From the NCBI GenBank assembly GCA_905221345.1, contig CAJNCW010000002.1, forward strand, positions 259,282-323,281: a stretch of 64,000 nucleotides of DNA, given 5' to 3'. Numbering within the stretch: the stretch's first letter is position 1; each line of letters starts with the position of its first letter. Below, one piece after another: positions 38,796 through 49,500 of this stretch. The notes under the pieces were generated by a model. That model was not told the DNA's origin. It saw nothing but the letters and a program-made list of their open reading frames with translations, and did not search any database. This DNA comes from a bacterium (GTDB lineage Bacteria; Bacillota; Bacilli; Lactobacillales; Streptococcaceae). The translations under genes and the position numbers were made by a program.

Positions 38796-40901
38796 TTAGG
38801 CTTTTTCACGAATGACCAAAACGCCATCTTCCATATCTGCTTCCAGATGTTTAGCATCAAGGTTATCCAAGTGGAAGTCTGTCACCTTATCACGAATTTG
38901 TTGTTCAACCACGCGACGGAGAGGACGAACACCCATAACTTCGTCATAACCTTCTTCTGTGATATAGTCTTTAGCCGCTTGGCTGACTTCCAAATCAATG
39001 TCTTTCTTAGCCAAGGTTTGGTTGACTTCAGCCAACATCAAGTCCACAATCTTAGAAAGGTCTTCCTTATTCAAGTGTGAGAACTCGATAACTGCGTTAA
39101 AGCGGTTGAGGAATTCTGGACGGAAGAATGGTTTCAAACGATCCATCAATTCTGGTTTATCTGCATCTTCTGTCAAGTTGGCTTCATAGCCAAATCCAGC
39201 ATTTGATGTTGCGATAATGACAGTGTTTTTAAAGTTAACGGTATTTCCTTGACCATCAGTCAAACGACCATCATCCAAGACTTGGAGGAGAAGAGTGATT
39301 ACTTGAGGATCAGCCTTTTCAATCTCGTCCAAGAGAATGATAGAGTATGGATTGCGACGAACACGTTCTGTCAAGGTATTGCTATTGTCATCATATCCCA
39401 CATAACCGGCTGTTGTACCGATCAATTTAGATACGGCTGTGCGATCACTATATTCAGACATATCCAAACGGATAATCGCATCCTTGGTTCCAAACATATC
39501 GAGCGCCAATTGCTTAGCAAGCTCCGTCTTACCAACCCCAGTAGGCCCTACAAAGAGGAAGCTACCGATTGGGCGATTGCCTTCATCAAATCCTGCACGG
39601 TTACGACGGATAGCACGAGCTACAGCTTCTACTGCCTTATCTTGTCCGATCACCTTGTGTTCCAAACGATGAGCCATATCTTTTAAACGTTCGATGTCGG
39701 ATGCTCCCATTTGAGACACTGGAATACCTGTCATTCGTTCCACAGATTCAGCCACATCGTTGATGCTTGCAGTCACTTTCATGTCTTCTGTGTGGTTTTC
39801 GACTTTTTTCTCTAATTCTGCAATACGTGTTTTCGCATTGAGAGCTGCTTCAAAGTCTTCTGCCTCAACTGCTTTTTCTTGCTTGTCTTTTTCTGCCTCA
39901 ATTTCACGTTCAACAGCATGAACATCTGTTACAGGATGTTGAGCTGCCAAGTGAGCAGCCGTTACATCGACAAGGTCGATAGCCTTATCTGGCAAGCTAC
40001 GTTGAGGAATGTATTGGATAGAATAATCCACTGCTGCTTTCAAAACTTCGTCTGGCAAGATGACATTGTGGTGTTGTTGATAGAGGTCACGAATCCCTTG
40101 AAGGATTTTAAAAGTATCCTCTGCCGAAGGAGCATTGACCTTCACTTCGTTGAAACGACGAGCAAGAGCTGCATTTTTCAAGATGGTGTTACGGTATTCG
40201 TCTTGAGTTGTCGCTCCAATAACGGTCAATTCACCACGAGAGAGAGCTGGCTTGAGAATGTCCGCAAGCCCTTTAGAACCACTGTCTCCACCAGTGCTAC
40301 CAGCACCGAGAATTTGGTGAATTTCATCAAAGAAGAGGATAATATTCCCTGCTTCTTTTACTTCATTGACTAGATTTTGAACGTTTTCTTCAAAGCTACC
40401 ACGGTATTGAGTACCAGCCTCAAGACCTGAGATATCAATGGAAATGATTTCCTTGTTCTTAATAGCAGCTGGGACATCTCCGTTCACAATTGCTTGTGCT
40501 AAACCTTCGACAACTGCTGTCTTACCAACACCTGCATCTCCGACCAGAACAGGATTGTTCTTGGTACGACGTGAGAGAATTTCGGATGTTTCTTGAATTT
40601 CCTTGTTTCGTCCGATAACAGGATCCAACTTACCCTCACGAGCTTCTGCTGTCAAGTTACGACCTAGTTTTGCAAGGACACCGTCTTGTTTCATACCTGA
40701 AGAGTGTTGTTGCATTTGCGCATCAGATTCTGCATTTCTTGGTAATTGACCAGTTGCACGATAATGAGCAAATTCCTCAGGAGTCACTTCACGTCCATTA
40801 ATCAAGTAGCGACGGTTTTCAGAACTGTATCCTCGCATACCACCCATCAATTGGTTAAACAAATCATCCATGTTGTTAAAGTTATTAAAGTTGTTATTCA
40901 T
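38796..40901 (-). CDS. clpL: ATP-dependent chaperone ClpL
   Basis: ClpL is a heat-shock AAA+ disaggregase of Gram-positive bacteria that works without ClpP. The 701-residue protein has a short Asn/Met-rich N-terminus in place of the Clp_N repeats, two AAA+ modules (Walker [10 protein letters not shown] about 120 and GPTGVGKTE about 450), a short middle coiled coil (about 330-375) and the C-terminal D2-small domain. CtsR boxes over the promoter explain heat induction. A 29-codon ORF lies in the leader. In pneumococcus clpL also neighbours luxS, but the other neighbour here, pflB, is different. Confidence 0.96.
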   Translation of the reverse strand: MNNNFNNFNNMDDLFNQLMGGMRGYSSENRRYLINGREVTPEEFAHYRATGQLPRNAESDAQMQQHSSGMKQDGVLAKLGRNLTAEAREGKLDPVIGRNKEIQETSEILSRRTKNNPVLVGDAGVGKTAVVEGLAQAIVNGDVPAAIKNKEIISIDISGLEAGTQYRGSFEENVQNLVNEVKEAGNIILFFDEIHQILGAGSTGGDSGSKGLADILKPALSRGELTVIGATTQDEYRNTILKNAALARRFNEVKVNAPSAEDTFKILQGIRDLYQQHHNVILPDEVLKAAVDYSIQYIPQRSLPDKAIDLVDVTAAHLAAQHPVTDVHAVEREIEAEKDKQEKAVEAEDFEAALNAKTRIAELEKKVENHTEDMKVTASINDVAESVERMTGIPVSQMGASDIERLKDMAHRLEHKVIGQDKAVEAVARAIRRNRAGFDEGNRPIGSFLFVGPTGVGKTELAKQLALDMFGTKDAIIRLDMSEYSDRTAVSKLIGTTAGYVGYDDNSNTLTERVRRNPYSIILLDEIEKADPQVITLLLQVLDDGRLTDGQGNTVNFKNTVIIATSNAGFGYEANLTEDADKPELMDRLKPFFRPEFLNRFNAVIEFSHLNKEDLSKIVDLMLAEVNQTLAKKDIDLEVSQAAKDYITEEGYDEVMGVRPLRRVVEQQIRDKVTDFHLDNLDAKHLEADMEDGVLVIREKA

Positions 40902-40984
40902 ATTCTTTACCTCGTTTATTGTTAATTATTTGCGATCTCTGATATTGACTATCTTTGACCTTTGTTTTAAAAATTTTAGACTAG

Positions 40985-41074
40985 CTAACTAGCTACCCTA
41001 CGTATAATTTCTGGTTTTTCTTTTTTAAATAAGCCTTTTATAATCTTCTTTTCAAAATCTGTTAGATTTAACAT
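40985..41074 (-). CDS. Small ORF (29 residues) in the clpL leader
   Basis: ATG at 41074, preceded by a strong GAAAGGGGTGAGG ribosome site, encodes MLNLTDFEKKIIKGLFKKEK then PEIIRRVAS and a stop at 40985. The product is basic and amphipathic. It lies between the CtsR-controlled promoter and clpL, so it should be made on heat shock; it may be a leader peptide or a small protein. Function unknown. Confidence 0.6.
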   Translation of the reverse strand: MLNLTDFEKKIIKGLFKKEKPEIIRRVAS

Positions 41075-41171
41075 AGGCCTCACCCCTTTCTAGGGTATCT
41101 ATCGTACATTTTCAAGAAATAAAATCATTGAAAATGAAGTTTTCTAAGGAATTCATTTTCCTTATGTTTCT

Positions 41172-41200
41172 ACTATATCATATTGGTCAGTAAAAGTCAA
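41172..41200 (-). promoter_or_regulatory. clpL promoter
   Basis: TTGACT (41200-41195), 17-bp spacer, TATAGT (41177-41172). Both CtsR boxes lie on or next to it. Confidence 0.8.
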
Positions 41201-41201
41201 T
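41185..41201 (+). promoter_or_regulatory. CtsR operator 1
   Basis: GGTCAGT-AAA-AGTCAAT, two heptads with a 3-bp spacer, close to the CtsR consensus (RGTCAAA-NNN-RGTCAAA) and covering the -35 box. Confidence 0.7.
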
Positions 41202-41206
41202 AACTT

Positions 41207-41223
41207 TTTGACCAAGTTTGACT
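41207..41223 (-). promoter_or_regulatory. CtsR operator 2
   Basis: Minus-strand AGTCAAA-CTT-GGTCAAA is an excellent CtsR heptad pair just upstream of the -35 box. Confidence 0.8.
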
Positions 41224-41251
41224 ATTTTTTAAAAAATTTTTTAAGCACACA

Positions 41252-41278
41252 AAAAGCCAGTCAGACCGACTGGCTTTT
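41252..41278 (-). terminator. Terminator of pflB
   Basis: Stem AAAAGCCAGTC/GACTGGCTTTT with a 5-nt loop, T-run on the minus strand, 19 bp after the stop codon. Confidence 0.85.
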
Positions 41279-41296
41279 CTCTATTCCAATTGGATC

Positions 41297-43612
41297 TTAG
41301 CTCAATGCATCATCCATTGAAAGAACTTCGTGGAAGACACGTTGTGTCAATTCAGTTTTTTGTTCTGGAGTGAGGTATTTAGTATTTACACAGTATCCAG
41401 AGATACGTACGATAACGTCTTCACCTGACATAATCTTTTCGTAAACATCGTTCAAGTCCATAACGTTCAAGTTAACGTGTTGTCCACCGTTTTCAAAGTA
41501 ACCATCAAGGATTGTTACCAAGTTATCCACTTGTTCGTCACGAGTCTTACCAAGAGCACGTGGAGAAACTTGAGTTGTCAATGAGATACCATCAGCTGCG
41601 TAACCAAAGTCAAGGCTAGCAAGTGAGTTCAAGTTTTGCAACCAGCCGCCTTTAGCTTTGTTAGATGGGTTAGCACCTGGTGAGAAGAATTCAAGTTTAG
41701 ACAAGTTCACAGAACCATCTTCGTTGAGGTATACACCTTTGTGGACTGGTGAGTTACCAGTTTGTTTAGAGTAAGCAACGTTAGATGTGATTGTCAAAAG
41801 TGATACAGTAGCTTCTGCGTCTTTGTAAAGTTTGTGGCTACGTAGACGAGTTGTGTAAGCTTCGATCAACCATTCCGCCAATTCGTTTGAACGTGGGTCA
41901 TCTTCACCCCAACGTGGGTATTCACCGATTGTTTCGTAATCGTAGATGTAGCCATCTTCATCACGAATTGGTTTAACGGTAGCGTATTTAATCGCTGACA
42001 ATGTATCAACTGTGTTAGCAAATCCACAGATACCGAATCCCATGTTGGCACGTTGTTTAGTTGGCAAGAAGGCCATTTGAACAGCTTCGTAGTTGTACTT
42101 GTCAGTCATGTAGTGGATGATGTTCAAAGCATCTACATAAGTGTCAGTCAACCAGTCAAGAGATTTTTCAAAGTTCGCTTTAACTGATTCGAATTCAAGA
42201 ACTTCGTCACGGATAGGATCGATGTCAAATACTTTGTAGTCTTTGTGGACATCGTCGTAACCACCGTTCAAACCAGTAAGAAGGGCTTTAAGAACGTTTA
42301 CACGAGCACCGAAGTACTGGATGTTGTGGCGTTGATCTTCGTTTTCGGGGTCAAGTGGTGACACACAGCATGAGATACAGCTCATTTCTCCGTATCCATC
42401 TTTAGCCATTGTTGTTACACCTTCGTATTGGATAGAAGAGTGTTTGTGGCTCATATGCATACAGTAGCGACGGAAGTTGTATGGCAATTTATCAGTCCAA
42501 AGAACTGTCAAGTTTGGTTCTGGAGAGTTACCGATGTTGTCAAGAGTGTTTAAGAAACGGTAGTCCATCTTAGTAACACGGTGACGACCGTCGTTACCCA
42601 TACCAGCCATAGAAGTGGTGATGAAGGTTGGGTCACCTGAGTACAATTGGTCATAAGCTTTTGTACGAGCAAATTTAACTGTACGAAGTTTCATAACGAA
42701 ATCATCAACGAACTCTTGGATTTCTGATTCAGTAAATGTACCACGAGCAAGGTCACGTTCTGCAAAGATATCCAATACGATTGGCACACGTCCTAGAGAT
42801 GTTGCAGCACCGTTGATAACACGGCAGACAGCCATGAAGGCGATGTTAACCCATTGGATTGCTTCTTTCGTGTTCATCGCTGGTTTGCGGACATCAACTC
42901 CGTAAAGGTCACCCAAGCGAACGACTTGTTGCAATGCTTGGTATTGAAGGTTTACTTCTTCACGAAGACGGATTGTTTCTTCATCAATTTCTTTAATTGC
43001 ATTCCAGTCGTTTACTTTTTCTTGCATCAAGTAGTCTGCACCGTAAAGAGCAAGACGTGCGTAAACACCGATGATACGTCCACGTGAGTAGGCATCTGGA
43101 AGACCAGTTACAGTGTGAGCGTGACGAGCACGACGAATGTTTGAAGTGTAGGCACGGAAGATACCGTCGTTAACTGTTGTTACGTATTTAGTGAAGATTT
43201 CGTGAACAGCTGGATCTGGTTCGTATCCATTTTCTTTCAAAGTAGTTTCAGCCATACGGATACCACCTTTTGGCATGAAGTTCAATTTGAAGAGTTCATC
43301 GTTTTGGATACCAAAAATCAATTCGTTTTCTTTGTCGATAAATCCAGCAGGAATATCAGCAATAGATGTTGGACGAGTGTCCATTGGGAAACGAGTTTCT
43401 TCGTAGTGTGCTTTTGTTTCTTCTACGATTTTTTTGATGTGAAGTGAACGTTCTGTTGGTCCAGCAAGGAAACTTTCATCTCCATCATAAGGTGTGTAGT
43501 TAGCTTGAACGAAGCGAGAAATACTTGCTTTTTCTTTCCAATCTACGCCTTTGAAGCCTTCCCAAGCTTTATCAAAAATATCTTGTGCTTCAACAACTGT
43601 TTTAACAACCAT
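41297..43612 (-). CDS. pflB: Pyruvate formate-lyase
   Basis: Pfl converts pyruvate and CoA to acetyl-CoA and formate in mixed-acid fermentation, by a glycyl radical that is destroyed by oxygen. The 771-residue protein has the catalytic pair Cys415-Cys416 (CISCCVSP) and the radical site Gly739 (VRISGYCVN) near the C-terminus. The activating enzyme is not in the window. A cre site overlaps its promoter. Confidence 0.98.
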   Translation of the reverse strand: MVVKTVVEAQDIFDKAWEGFKGVDWKEKASISRFVQANYTPYDGDESFLAGPTERSLHIKKIVEETKAHYEETRFPMDTRPTSIADIPAGFIDKENELIFGIQNDELFKLNFMPKGGIRMAETTLKENGYEPDPAVHEIFTKYVTTVNDGIFRAYTSNIRRARHAHTVTGLPDAYSRGRIIGVYARLALYGADYLMQEKVNDWNAIKEIDEETIRLREEVNLQYQALQQVVRLGDLYGVDVRKPAMNTKEAIQWVNIAFMAVCRVINGAATSLGRVPIVLDIFAERDLARGTFTESEIQEFVDDFVMKLRTVKFARTKAYDQLYSGDPTFITTSMAGMGNDGRHRVTKMDYRFLNTLDNIGNSPEPNLTVLWTDKLPYNFRRYCMHMSHKHSSIQYEGVTTMAKDGYGEMSCISCCVSPLDPENEDQRHNIQYFGARVNVLKALLTGLNGGYDDVHKDYKVFDIDPIRDEVLEFESVKANFEKSLDWLTDTYVDALNIIHYMTDKYNYEAVQMAFLPTKQRANMGFGICGFANTVDTLSAIKYATVKPIRDEDGYIYDYETIGEYPRWGEDDPRSNELAEWLIEAYTTRLRSHKLYKDAEATVSLLTITSNVAYSKQTGNSPVHKGVYLNEDGSVNLSKLEFFSPGANPSNKAKGGWLQNLNSLASLDFGYAADGISLTTQVSPRALGKTRDEQVDNLVTILDGYFENGGQHVNLNVMDLNDVYEKIMSGEDVIVRISGYCVNTKYLTPEQKTELTQRVFHEVLSMDDALS

Positions 43613-43667
43613 GTTAATGTCCTCATTTTTCTTTCTAGCAACAGCTATCTGTTACATTCATGAGACC

Positions 43668-43694
43668 AGTATACCATACAGTAACCGATTTCAA
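43668..43694 (-). promoter_or_regulatory. pflB promoter with CcpA (cre) site
   Basis: TATACT (43673-43668) is the -10 box. Minus-strand TTGAAATCGGTTACT (43694-43680) fits the cre consensus WTGNAANCGNWNNCW at every position and covers the -35 region, so CcpA control is predicted. Confidence 0.75.
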
Positions 43695-43848
43695 CAAGCG
43701 AAAAAAGGCTTTTTTATCACTTTCTTTTCTAATACAGTCCGTTTATCGTTACGATCTGTATTATATATTTGAAAGAATGAGTGCTCTTTTCCATTTTTTC
43801 AGAAAAAAAGGTATAATGAATAAAAAATGACATTAGAAAGGAAGCCAA

Positions 43849-44910
43849 ATGCTCATATTTCCATTGATAAATGATTTGTCCAGAAAAATCATCCATATCG
43901 ACATGGATGCCTTTTTTGCTGCGGTGGAGATCAGAGATAATCCTAAGTTAAAGGGCAAGCCTGTCATCATTGGGAGCGACCCCAGGCAAACAGGTGGGAG
44001 GGGAGTCGTTTCTACCTGTAGCTATGAGGCACGAGCTTTTGGCGTTCATTCAGCCATGAGCTCTAAAGAAGCTTATGAGCGTTGTCCTCAAGCTGTTTTC
44101 ATCTCAGGAAATTATGAAAAATACAAGGCTGTGGGACTTGAGATTCGAGCCATTTTTAAGCGCTATACCGATCTGATTGAACCTATGAGTATTGACGAGG
44201 CCTACTTGGATGTGACAGAAAATAAACTCGGTATCAAGTCAGCCGTCAAAATAGCTCGTCTCATCCAACAGGATATCTGGCAGGAACTACACCTGACTGC
44301 TTCTGCAGGTGTTTCTTATAACAAATTCCTAGCTAAAATGGCTAGTGACTATCAAAAACCACATGGTTTAACAGTTATCCTCCCAGATCAGGCCCAAGAC
44401 TTCCTCAAACAAATGGACATTGCTAAATTCCATGGTGTGGGCAAAAAAACAGTGGAAAGGCTTCATGAAATGGACATTTATACTGGCGCAGACTTATTGG
44501 ATGTCTCAGAAGTCACTTTAATCGATCGGTTTGGCAGACTCGGCTTTGACCTTTATCGGAAGGCTAGAGGCATTCATAACTCACCAGTCAAGGCCAATCG
44601 CATTCGTAAGTCCATTGGCAAGGAGAAAACCTATGGAAAGATTCTCCAATCTGAAGAAGATATCAAAAAAGAGCTGACTCTTCTCTCAGAAAAGGTAGCC
44701 CTCAATATCAGCCAACAAGATAAGGCTGGAAAAATCATTATCCTAAAAATACGATATGCTGACTTCTCCACTCTGACTAGACGAAAAAGCCTCCCGCAAG
44801 CAACACAGGACGCTAGTCAGATTTCTCAAACTGCCCTTCAACTCTACGAAGAACTAGCTGAAAAAGAAATTGGCATTCGTTTACTAGGAATTACGGTGAC
44901 AGGATTTTAA
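43849..44910 (+). CDS. dinB: DNA polymerase IV (Y-family)
   Basis: DinB performs translesion synthesis. The 353-residue protein has the catalytic motifs [12 protein letters not shown] (about 17-28) and SIDEAYLD (about 118-125), the [10 protein letters not shown] lid region, helix-hairpin-helix elements and a little-finger domain; it lacks an obvious beta-clamp tail of the usual length but ends normally in [20 protein letters not shown] precedes the ATG. It is divergent from pflB, the pneumococcal arrangement. Confidence 0.95.
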   Translation: MLIFPLINDLSRKIIHIDMDAFFAAVEIRDNPKLKGKPVIIGSDPRQTGGRGVVSTCSYEARAFGVHSAMSSKEAYERCPQAVFISGNYEKYKAVGLEIRAIFKRYTDLIEPMSIDEAYLDVTENKLGIKSAVKIARLIQQDIWQELHLTASAGVSYNKFLAKMASDYQKPHGLTVILPDQAQDFLKQMDIAKFHGVGKKTVERLHEMDIYTGADLLDVSEVTLIDRFGRLGFDLYRKARGIHNSPVKANRIRKSIGKEKTYGKILQSEEDIKKELTLLSEKVALNISQQDKAGKIIILKIRYADFSTLTRRKSLPQATQDASQISQTALQLYEELAEKEIGIRLLGITVTGF

Positions 44911-45300
44911 AAAGCTTGAGGGGAGTTTCATTAGTTTAAATCAAATGAGGTTGGAACAAAAGTGTTTCAGTCTCATTCTGTTTTAGAAATAACGCTTAGA
45001 ACTTGATAACTAATCACTAAAACAGCCCGAGCAACTATCTTAAATTGCTGATTCAGCAGGCTGTATCAACCTTATTCACATTTTAGACTCTAAAAATTCC
45101 TAATTCAAGGAAACTTCTTTCCCTTATTTCCCTCCCTATTTTCCTAAAAACAGTGATGTCTATAAGAAATGGTAAATTTCCAAACTTATATTTGGACTAT
45201 GATATTGAGTATTAATTTCTGTACTTCAAACTAAAAATAGTAAGATAGATTTCAAATAGTTTATGGTAAAAGATTCTATTTATTAGCACAAATGGTAAGA
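44911..45300. other. Gene-free stretch downstream of dinB
   Basis: About 390 AT-rich bases with no credible open frame on either strand. It holds a GAGGTTGGAACAAAAGTG-type stretch common in streptococcal intergenic DNA and an imperfect CAGCC/GGCTG hairpin, but no clear terminator or RNA. Confidence 0.4.
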
Positions 45301-45301
45301 G

Positions 45302-45359
45302 TTGACACCTTCATTTATATTTGATAAACTGGAAAATATAAAAATACCGTCTGGTCGGT
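45302..45359 (+). promoter_or_regulatory. Promoter and probable TetR operator of the small membrane protein gene
   Basis: TTGACA (45302-45307), 17-bp spacer, TAAACT (45325-45330). The palindrome ACCG-TCTGGT-CGGT (45346-45359) lies about 15 bp after the -10 and resembles operators of TetR-family repressors; the TetR gene is the next gene downstream. Confidence 0.65.
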
Positions 45360-45377
45360 TTTTAAAAAGGAGCCAAC

Positions 45378-45701
45378 ATGAAAAAATCTATACTAGAAAA
45401 AACAAGCGATTTTGTTACAAAACAAAATCAACGTGTACATCAACAACAAATACGCCATCACGAAGCCATTCAAAAGCAAAGAAAGCTACAAAAAGAACAG
45501 CTTTACCGATTAACACAAGGAGAGAGCGGTATCCGACATGCTCGTTTGGGAGTGAAATGTGGGTATGCTACACTCACTGGTGGTCTCATCACTACTTTGT
45601 TTAGTCCTTGGAATGGTTTAGGAATAATGGCCATCGGTGGGATTTCAGTTCTCTCAAACTTGTATCACATCAAACGTATAGAAGCAAAATTAAAAAAGTA
45701 G
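45378..45701 (+). CDS. Small membrane protein of unknown function
   Basis: I do not recognise this 107-residue protein. The N-terminal half (1-55) is basic, Gln-rich and likely helical (VHQQQIRHHEAIQKQRKLQK). The C-terminal half has two hydrophobic segments around LTGGLITTLFSPW and GIMAIGGISVLSNLY, suggesting a hairpin membrane anchor with both ends in the cytoplasm. AAAAGGAG precedes the ATG. The operator-like palindrome upstream and the TetR gene 100 bp downstream suggest a stress- or drug-induced protein. Confidence 0.6.
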   Translation: MKKSILEKTSDFVTKQNQRVHQQQIRHHEAIQKQRKLQKEQLYRLTQGESGIRHARLGVKCGYATLTGGLITTLFSPWNGLGIMAIGGISVLSNLYHIKRIEAKLKK

Positions 45702-45802
45702 AGTGGTTTTCTTAAGGAAGGAGGCTTGTTAGACTGCTCAAATATTACCTTTTCTTCTTTTTTTGATAAAATAAATCTAATAAAACAGAGAGAAGGAACA
45801 TA

Positions 45803-46435
45803 ATGGTCGCAAAAACAGAAAAATCTCAAGCAATGATTGAAAAAATTTTAACGACGGCTACACAGCTTTTTATTCAAAACGGTTATGAAAAAACAAGTGT
45901 GCAAAACATAGCGCAAACAGCTGGCATTTCAAAAGGAGCCATTTATCACCATTTTCAATCAAAAGATGAGATTGTTTTTGCAGTTTTAAAACAGCGTTAT
46001 CAATTGATGAAGAAGGAATTGCAAGACTGGTTGGAATCCACCAATCATTTAACTGGAAGAGAGCAGCTCAAAGAAACCTTTCAGTTTAGTTTAAAAAGTC
46101 AGAAAACTAACTACGAAATGTTGAATCACGCGCCTCTTGATGCGGAGTTCATGCTGACTATTATCCGTTACAATCTGCGTATAGGAACTCCCCTTATTGC
46201 AGATATTATAAAAAAAGGAATAGAAGATCAGTCCATCCAATCTATCCCCTTCCCTAATGAAGCGGCCGAGACAATCTTGCTTTTGACTAACTTTTGGGTA
46301 GAAGGGAGTATTTTTGAAAATTCTTCCGAAAAAATAGTTGATCGTATCTATTTTTTACAATTTATGCTTCAATCCATCGGCTTAGATATTTTTGATGAAT
46401 CTTTGATCCAAGAAATTTTAAGTCAATCAAATTAA
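45803..46435 (+). CDS. TetR/AcrR family transcriptional regulator
   Basis: This 210-residue regulator has an N-terminal TetR helix-turn-helix (about 30-57: TSVQNIAQTAGISKGAIYHHFQSK) and an all-helical ligand-binding domain. TetR proteins usually repress neighbouring genes until a small molecule binds. The likely target is the small membrane protein gene with its ACCG-N6-CGGT palindrome. The ligand is unknown. Confidence 0.88.
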   Translation: MVAKTEKSQAMIEKILTTATQLFIQNGYEKTSVQNIAQTAGISKGAIYHHFQSKDEIVFAVLKQRYQLMKKELQDWLESTNHLTGREQLKETFQFSLKSQKTNYEMLNHAPLDAEFMLTIIRYNLRIGTPLIADIIKKGIEDQSIQSIPFPNEAAETILLLTNFWVEGSIFENSSEKIVDRIYFLQFMLQSIGLDIFDESLIQEILSQSN

Positions 46436-46513
46436 ATAAAATCTTTTCAAGATTTGGATAAAAGTAGGACAAGGCGACATAACAACGTAATAAAAGATAA
46501 ACTAAACAATTAT

Positions 46514-46566
46514 AAAAAAATAGGATAGTTCCCCAAATGTTTTTTTGGCGAACTATCCTATTTTAT
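46514..46566. terminator. Bidirectional terminator between the TetR gene and uppP
   Basis: Long stem based on AATAGGATAGTTC/GAACTATCCTATT with inner CCAAA/TTTGG, A-run before and T-run after, between two converging genes. Confidence 0.85.
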
Positions 46567-46573
46567 TTTCAAC

Positions 46574-47419
46574 TTATACAAATAAACGCACAAAACTATA
46601 GAGCAACAAGACACTACCAAGTACGATACGGTATTTACCAAAGAGTGTAAAGTCGTGTTTCTTCACATAGCTGGTCAAGAAACGAATAGCAACCATGCTG
46701 ACTGCAAAGGCAACTCCCATAGCGACTAAAAGCAAGAATAGTTGACCAAAACTCAAGAGTTGACCAGATTTAATAAATTTGAAAATCTTTAAAGCACTAG
46801 CTCCGAACATGACAGGAATTCCGAGGTAGAAGGTAAACTCCGTTACAACAGAGCGGCTTGTTCCATTCAACAAACCACCGACGATAGTGGCACCAGAACG
46901 GCTTGTCCCCGGGAAAAGGGCGAGGACTTGGAAAAGACCGATGTAAAGAGCTGTTTTATAAGGCAACTTGTCTAACTCTGTTACTGTTGGTTCAATAGCT
47001 TGAGCCTTATTTCTTTTTTCAAGATAGATAAAGGCAACCCCGTAAATAATCAACATAATCGCAACTGAAACCATGTTATGGAAGTTGGCATCAAACCAAT
47101 CATCCAGTTTAAAAACCAATAGCAAAGGCAAGGTTGCAACAAAAACTTTTGACCACAATTGCCAAGTTCTACGAACTTCGACCTTATTTTTACCAGGTTT
47201 GAAGGGATTGAGCTTATTAAAGTAAATGACCATAACTGCTAAAATGGCACCAAGCTGAATGACAACATTAAACATAGACATGAAGGCTTCATTTTGGTCC
47301 TTGTATTGTACAAATTCTTCAACCAAGATCAAGTGTCCTGTACTTGAAATGGGCAACCATTCTGTAATTCCTTCAACGATCCCAAAAAAGATTGACTTCA
47401 AAATTTCAATAAAATACAT
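46574..47419 (-). CDS. uppP: Undecaprenyl-diphosphatase UppP (BacA)
   Basis: UppP dephosphorylates undecaprenyl diphosphate to recycle the lipid carrier used by wall and capsule synthesis, and gives bacitracin tolerance. The 281-residue integral membrane protein has the family motifs [17 protein letters not shown] (about 13-29) and [15 protein letters not shown] (about 170-184) with the catalytic Glu, Ser and Arg residues. Its start lies 30 bp after a TATAAT-like box. Confidence 0.96.
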   Translation of the reverse strand: MYFIEILKSIFFGIVEGITEWLPISSTGHLILVEEFVQYKDQNEAFMSMFNVVIQLGAILAVMVIYFNKLNPFKPGKNKVEVRRTWQLWSKVFVATLPLLLVFKLDDWFDANFHNMVSVAIMLIIYGVAFIYLEKRNKAQAIEPTVTELDKLPYKTALYIGLFQVLALFPGTSRSGATIVGGLLNGTSRSVVTEFTFYLGIPVMFGASALKIFKFIKSGQLLSFGQLFLLLVAMGVAFAVSMVAIRFLTSYVKKHDFTLFGKYRIVLGSVLLLYSFVRLFV

Positions 47420-47478
47420 ACATTACTCCTTTTTCTGTCCTCTATTATAGCATAATTTCGGATGTTGCGATAGATTTT

Positions 47479-49368
47479 TTAGAAGGCGCCGATGCTACCA
47501 CCGCCTCCGCCTCCTGAGAATCCTCCGCCAGAACTTCCACTTCCAGAAGATACGGAGTAGTTGCTAGCTGTATTTGCAATACTAGCATAGTGACTCATTT
47601 GAGCAGTTGAATGATAAAACATACTGTGCCAGCCATAAGCTACGTAAAGATTGATATCTGGGTTCTCAACTTGAATCTGATAAGATTTCATCAAACGACT
47701 CACCTTGTCCGCATAACCAAATAAAGTAGCATAGACAAGGAGACGATTCCAAAGAACAATACTTTCTAATTCTGCCTTGTCTAGATGGGCGATATCGCGA
47801 AGCATGTTTTCAAAACTAGTCCAGAGATAGTACGCTTCTAGCCCTTCTTCATTTAAAACACCATCACGAGTATCAAATCGGGTCGTCCAATAATAGACGG
47901 CAGCTAACAGCAAGCCTGCAAATCCAAGGATAAGAAGTAGCAGAGAAAGATACCCGTGGGCATCCAAACTATACAAGAACCAGCCAAAACCAACGAAAGC
48001 AGGTAAAATCGTAAAGACACCTATCGTCAATCTCAGGATTTTTTCTCCATTACTCAGTGGACGATAATAATCTGGAAGTTGCAAAGAGGAAACCCGCTTT
48101 CTCACTCCATCCTGCATCTGCTTCAGAGCTTGCTCAAAAGACGACTTAAGCTTACGTCCTGTTTTCTGAATCCGTTTTTCATCAGCTGCTTTTGCACCTT
48201 GATAAAGACTAGCTGACACTTGGTAATCTGCAAACAAGTCTGAAACAAGTACTTCTTCTCTTCCTGAAAAGGCCAAATTAAGGCAATCTTTTTCAAAACT
48301 TGCCAATCCTTTTTCTTTTACGACTTTTAAACGGACCTCATCTTCATTTGAGATGATCGAAACATTTCCACGGTCAATCACATCCAATAAAGTTGCCTGA
48401 ACGAGTTGATCAAAGGTGAACTTCCCTCCTCCCTTGGTCAAGGGGCTGACTTCCTCTAAAGAAGTGGAGTAAACAGTTTCTGATAAGACCATCGGTTCTA
48501 AGTCCATTGGCGGTTCATAGAGACGGTGATTTTTGTCATATTTCTTCGATGGGGAGGTTTTTCTTCTGTAAATGCGGTAGAAAATGACACTTAAGACTAA
48601 AGAAAGCGAGAGCAGTAAAGGGATAATCCACGTAGCCAGAGCTTTACTTTGAGCTTTTTCAGCAGTAATGGATTCCTCTATTTTTTCAAATTCTGCTAAA
48701 CGATTACCTTTCAGTCCCTGATCCAAAGCTGGTTCAAAATCTTTTCTAGGCCAATAGGCATGCAATTCAACTCCACGCTGACGAGGTAGGTTCTGCAAAT
48801 GAACACGATAATCACCATCTATCTTCTCTACCTTGCCCTCTGTAAAGAGTTTCCCTGTATGAAAGAAAAGTTTTTCAGCTCCATTAAAGCCCATTACCCG
48901 AAATTCAAAATTTTCGATAGGTTCTGAACTATCCGTCAGAGGTTGCCAATTAAGTTCCGCGATATCATCATATAGGAAAAGGAGATTTTTTAGTTGCCAT
49001 GTGATTACCACTTCAACAGTATCTCCTCCTTGGCCTGGATTATACACTTTTACAGTATACCCTTCCGATTCTTCTATCACTTCACTATTGACATTCTCAA
49101 TGGCACTAGCATTTTTCCATACCTGAACCTTCGGACTGGGATCTATTTCAAAGCCCTTTGGCATCTTACCAGAACGGCCAAGTCCTACTAGTTGTCCATT
49201 AAAATCCTCATCAAAATGATAGACTACTTTCTCCCTAAATTCTGCTGTATTATCTGCATGAATATACAAATCACCCTGATAAGAGCGAATCTTGAAATCA
49301 ACTGCAAAAACAGAGAGTGGTAGAACACAAAACAAGCTAAATAAAAGCACGAAAAAAGTCTTTTTCAC
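47479..49368 (-). CDS. DUF2207 membrane protein with a Gly/Ser-rich tail
   Basis: This 629-residue protein has a signal peptide (1-22), a large extracellular DUF2207 beta domain (about 23-235), a membrane span (about 245-267), a cytoplasmic region, two more spans (about 440-490) and a C-terminus ending SGGGFSGGGGGGSIGAF. The start codon is GTG (49368) after a GGGGG ribosome site. DUF2207 proteins occur widely in Firmicutes; function is unknown. It is divergent from the amino-acid transporter genes. Confidence 0.85.
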   Translation of the reverse strand: MKKTFFVLLFSLFCVLPLSVFAVDFKIRSYQGDLYIHADNTAEFREKVVYHFDEDFNGQLVGLGRSGKMPKGFEIDPSPKVQVWKNASAIENVNSEVIEESEGYTVKVYNPGQGGDTVEVVITWQLKNLLFLYDDIAELNWQPLTDSSEPIENFEFRVMGFNGAEKLFFHTGKLFTEGKVEKIDGDYRVHLQNLPRQRGVELHAYWPRKDFEPALDQGLKGNRLAEFEKIEESITAEKAQSKALATWIIPLLLSLSLVLSVIFYRIYRRKTSPSKKYDKNHRLYEPPMDLEPMVLSETVYSTSLEEVSPLTKGGGKFTFDQLVQATLLDVIDRGNVSIISNEDEVRLKVVKEKGLASFEKDCLNLAFSGREEVLVSDLFADYQVSASLYQGAKAADEKRIQKTGRKLKSSFEQALKQMQDGVRKRVSSLQLPDYYRPLSNGEKILRLTIGVFTILPAFVGFGWFLYSLDAHGYLSLLLLILGFAGLLLAAVYYWTTRFDTRDGVLNEEGLEAYYLWTSFENMLRDIAHLDKAELESIVLWNRLLVYATLFGYADKVSRLMKSYQIQVENPDINLYVAYGWHSMFYHSTAQMSHYASIANTASNYSVSSGSGSSGGGFSGGGGGGSIGAF

Positions 49369-49434
49369 AACACAATCCCCCTTTTTATCTTTGCTATCAT
49401 TATATCATTTTTTACAAGTAAAGGCTTACTTGTA

Positions 49435-49463
49435 TTGAAAATATCACTATTTTTAGATACAAT
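49435..49463 (+). promoter_or_regulatory. Promoter of the amino-acid transporter operon
   Basis: TTGAAA (49435-49440), 17-bp spacer, TACAAT (49458-49463). Its position rules out a start codon at 49435 for the next gene. Confidence 0.8.
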
Positions 49464-49500
49464 AGAGAGAGTCATTTTTAGACTAGAAATAGGAGAAAAC

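Noticed and set aside
45302..45604. Plus-strand frame of 100 codons upstream of and overlapping the small membrane protein
   Set aside because: It would start within the -35 box and cross the operator; the other frame has a good ribosome site and membrane segments.
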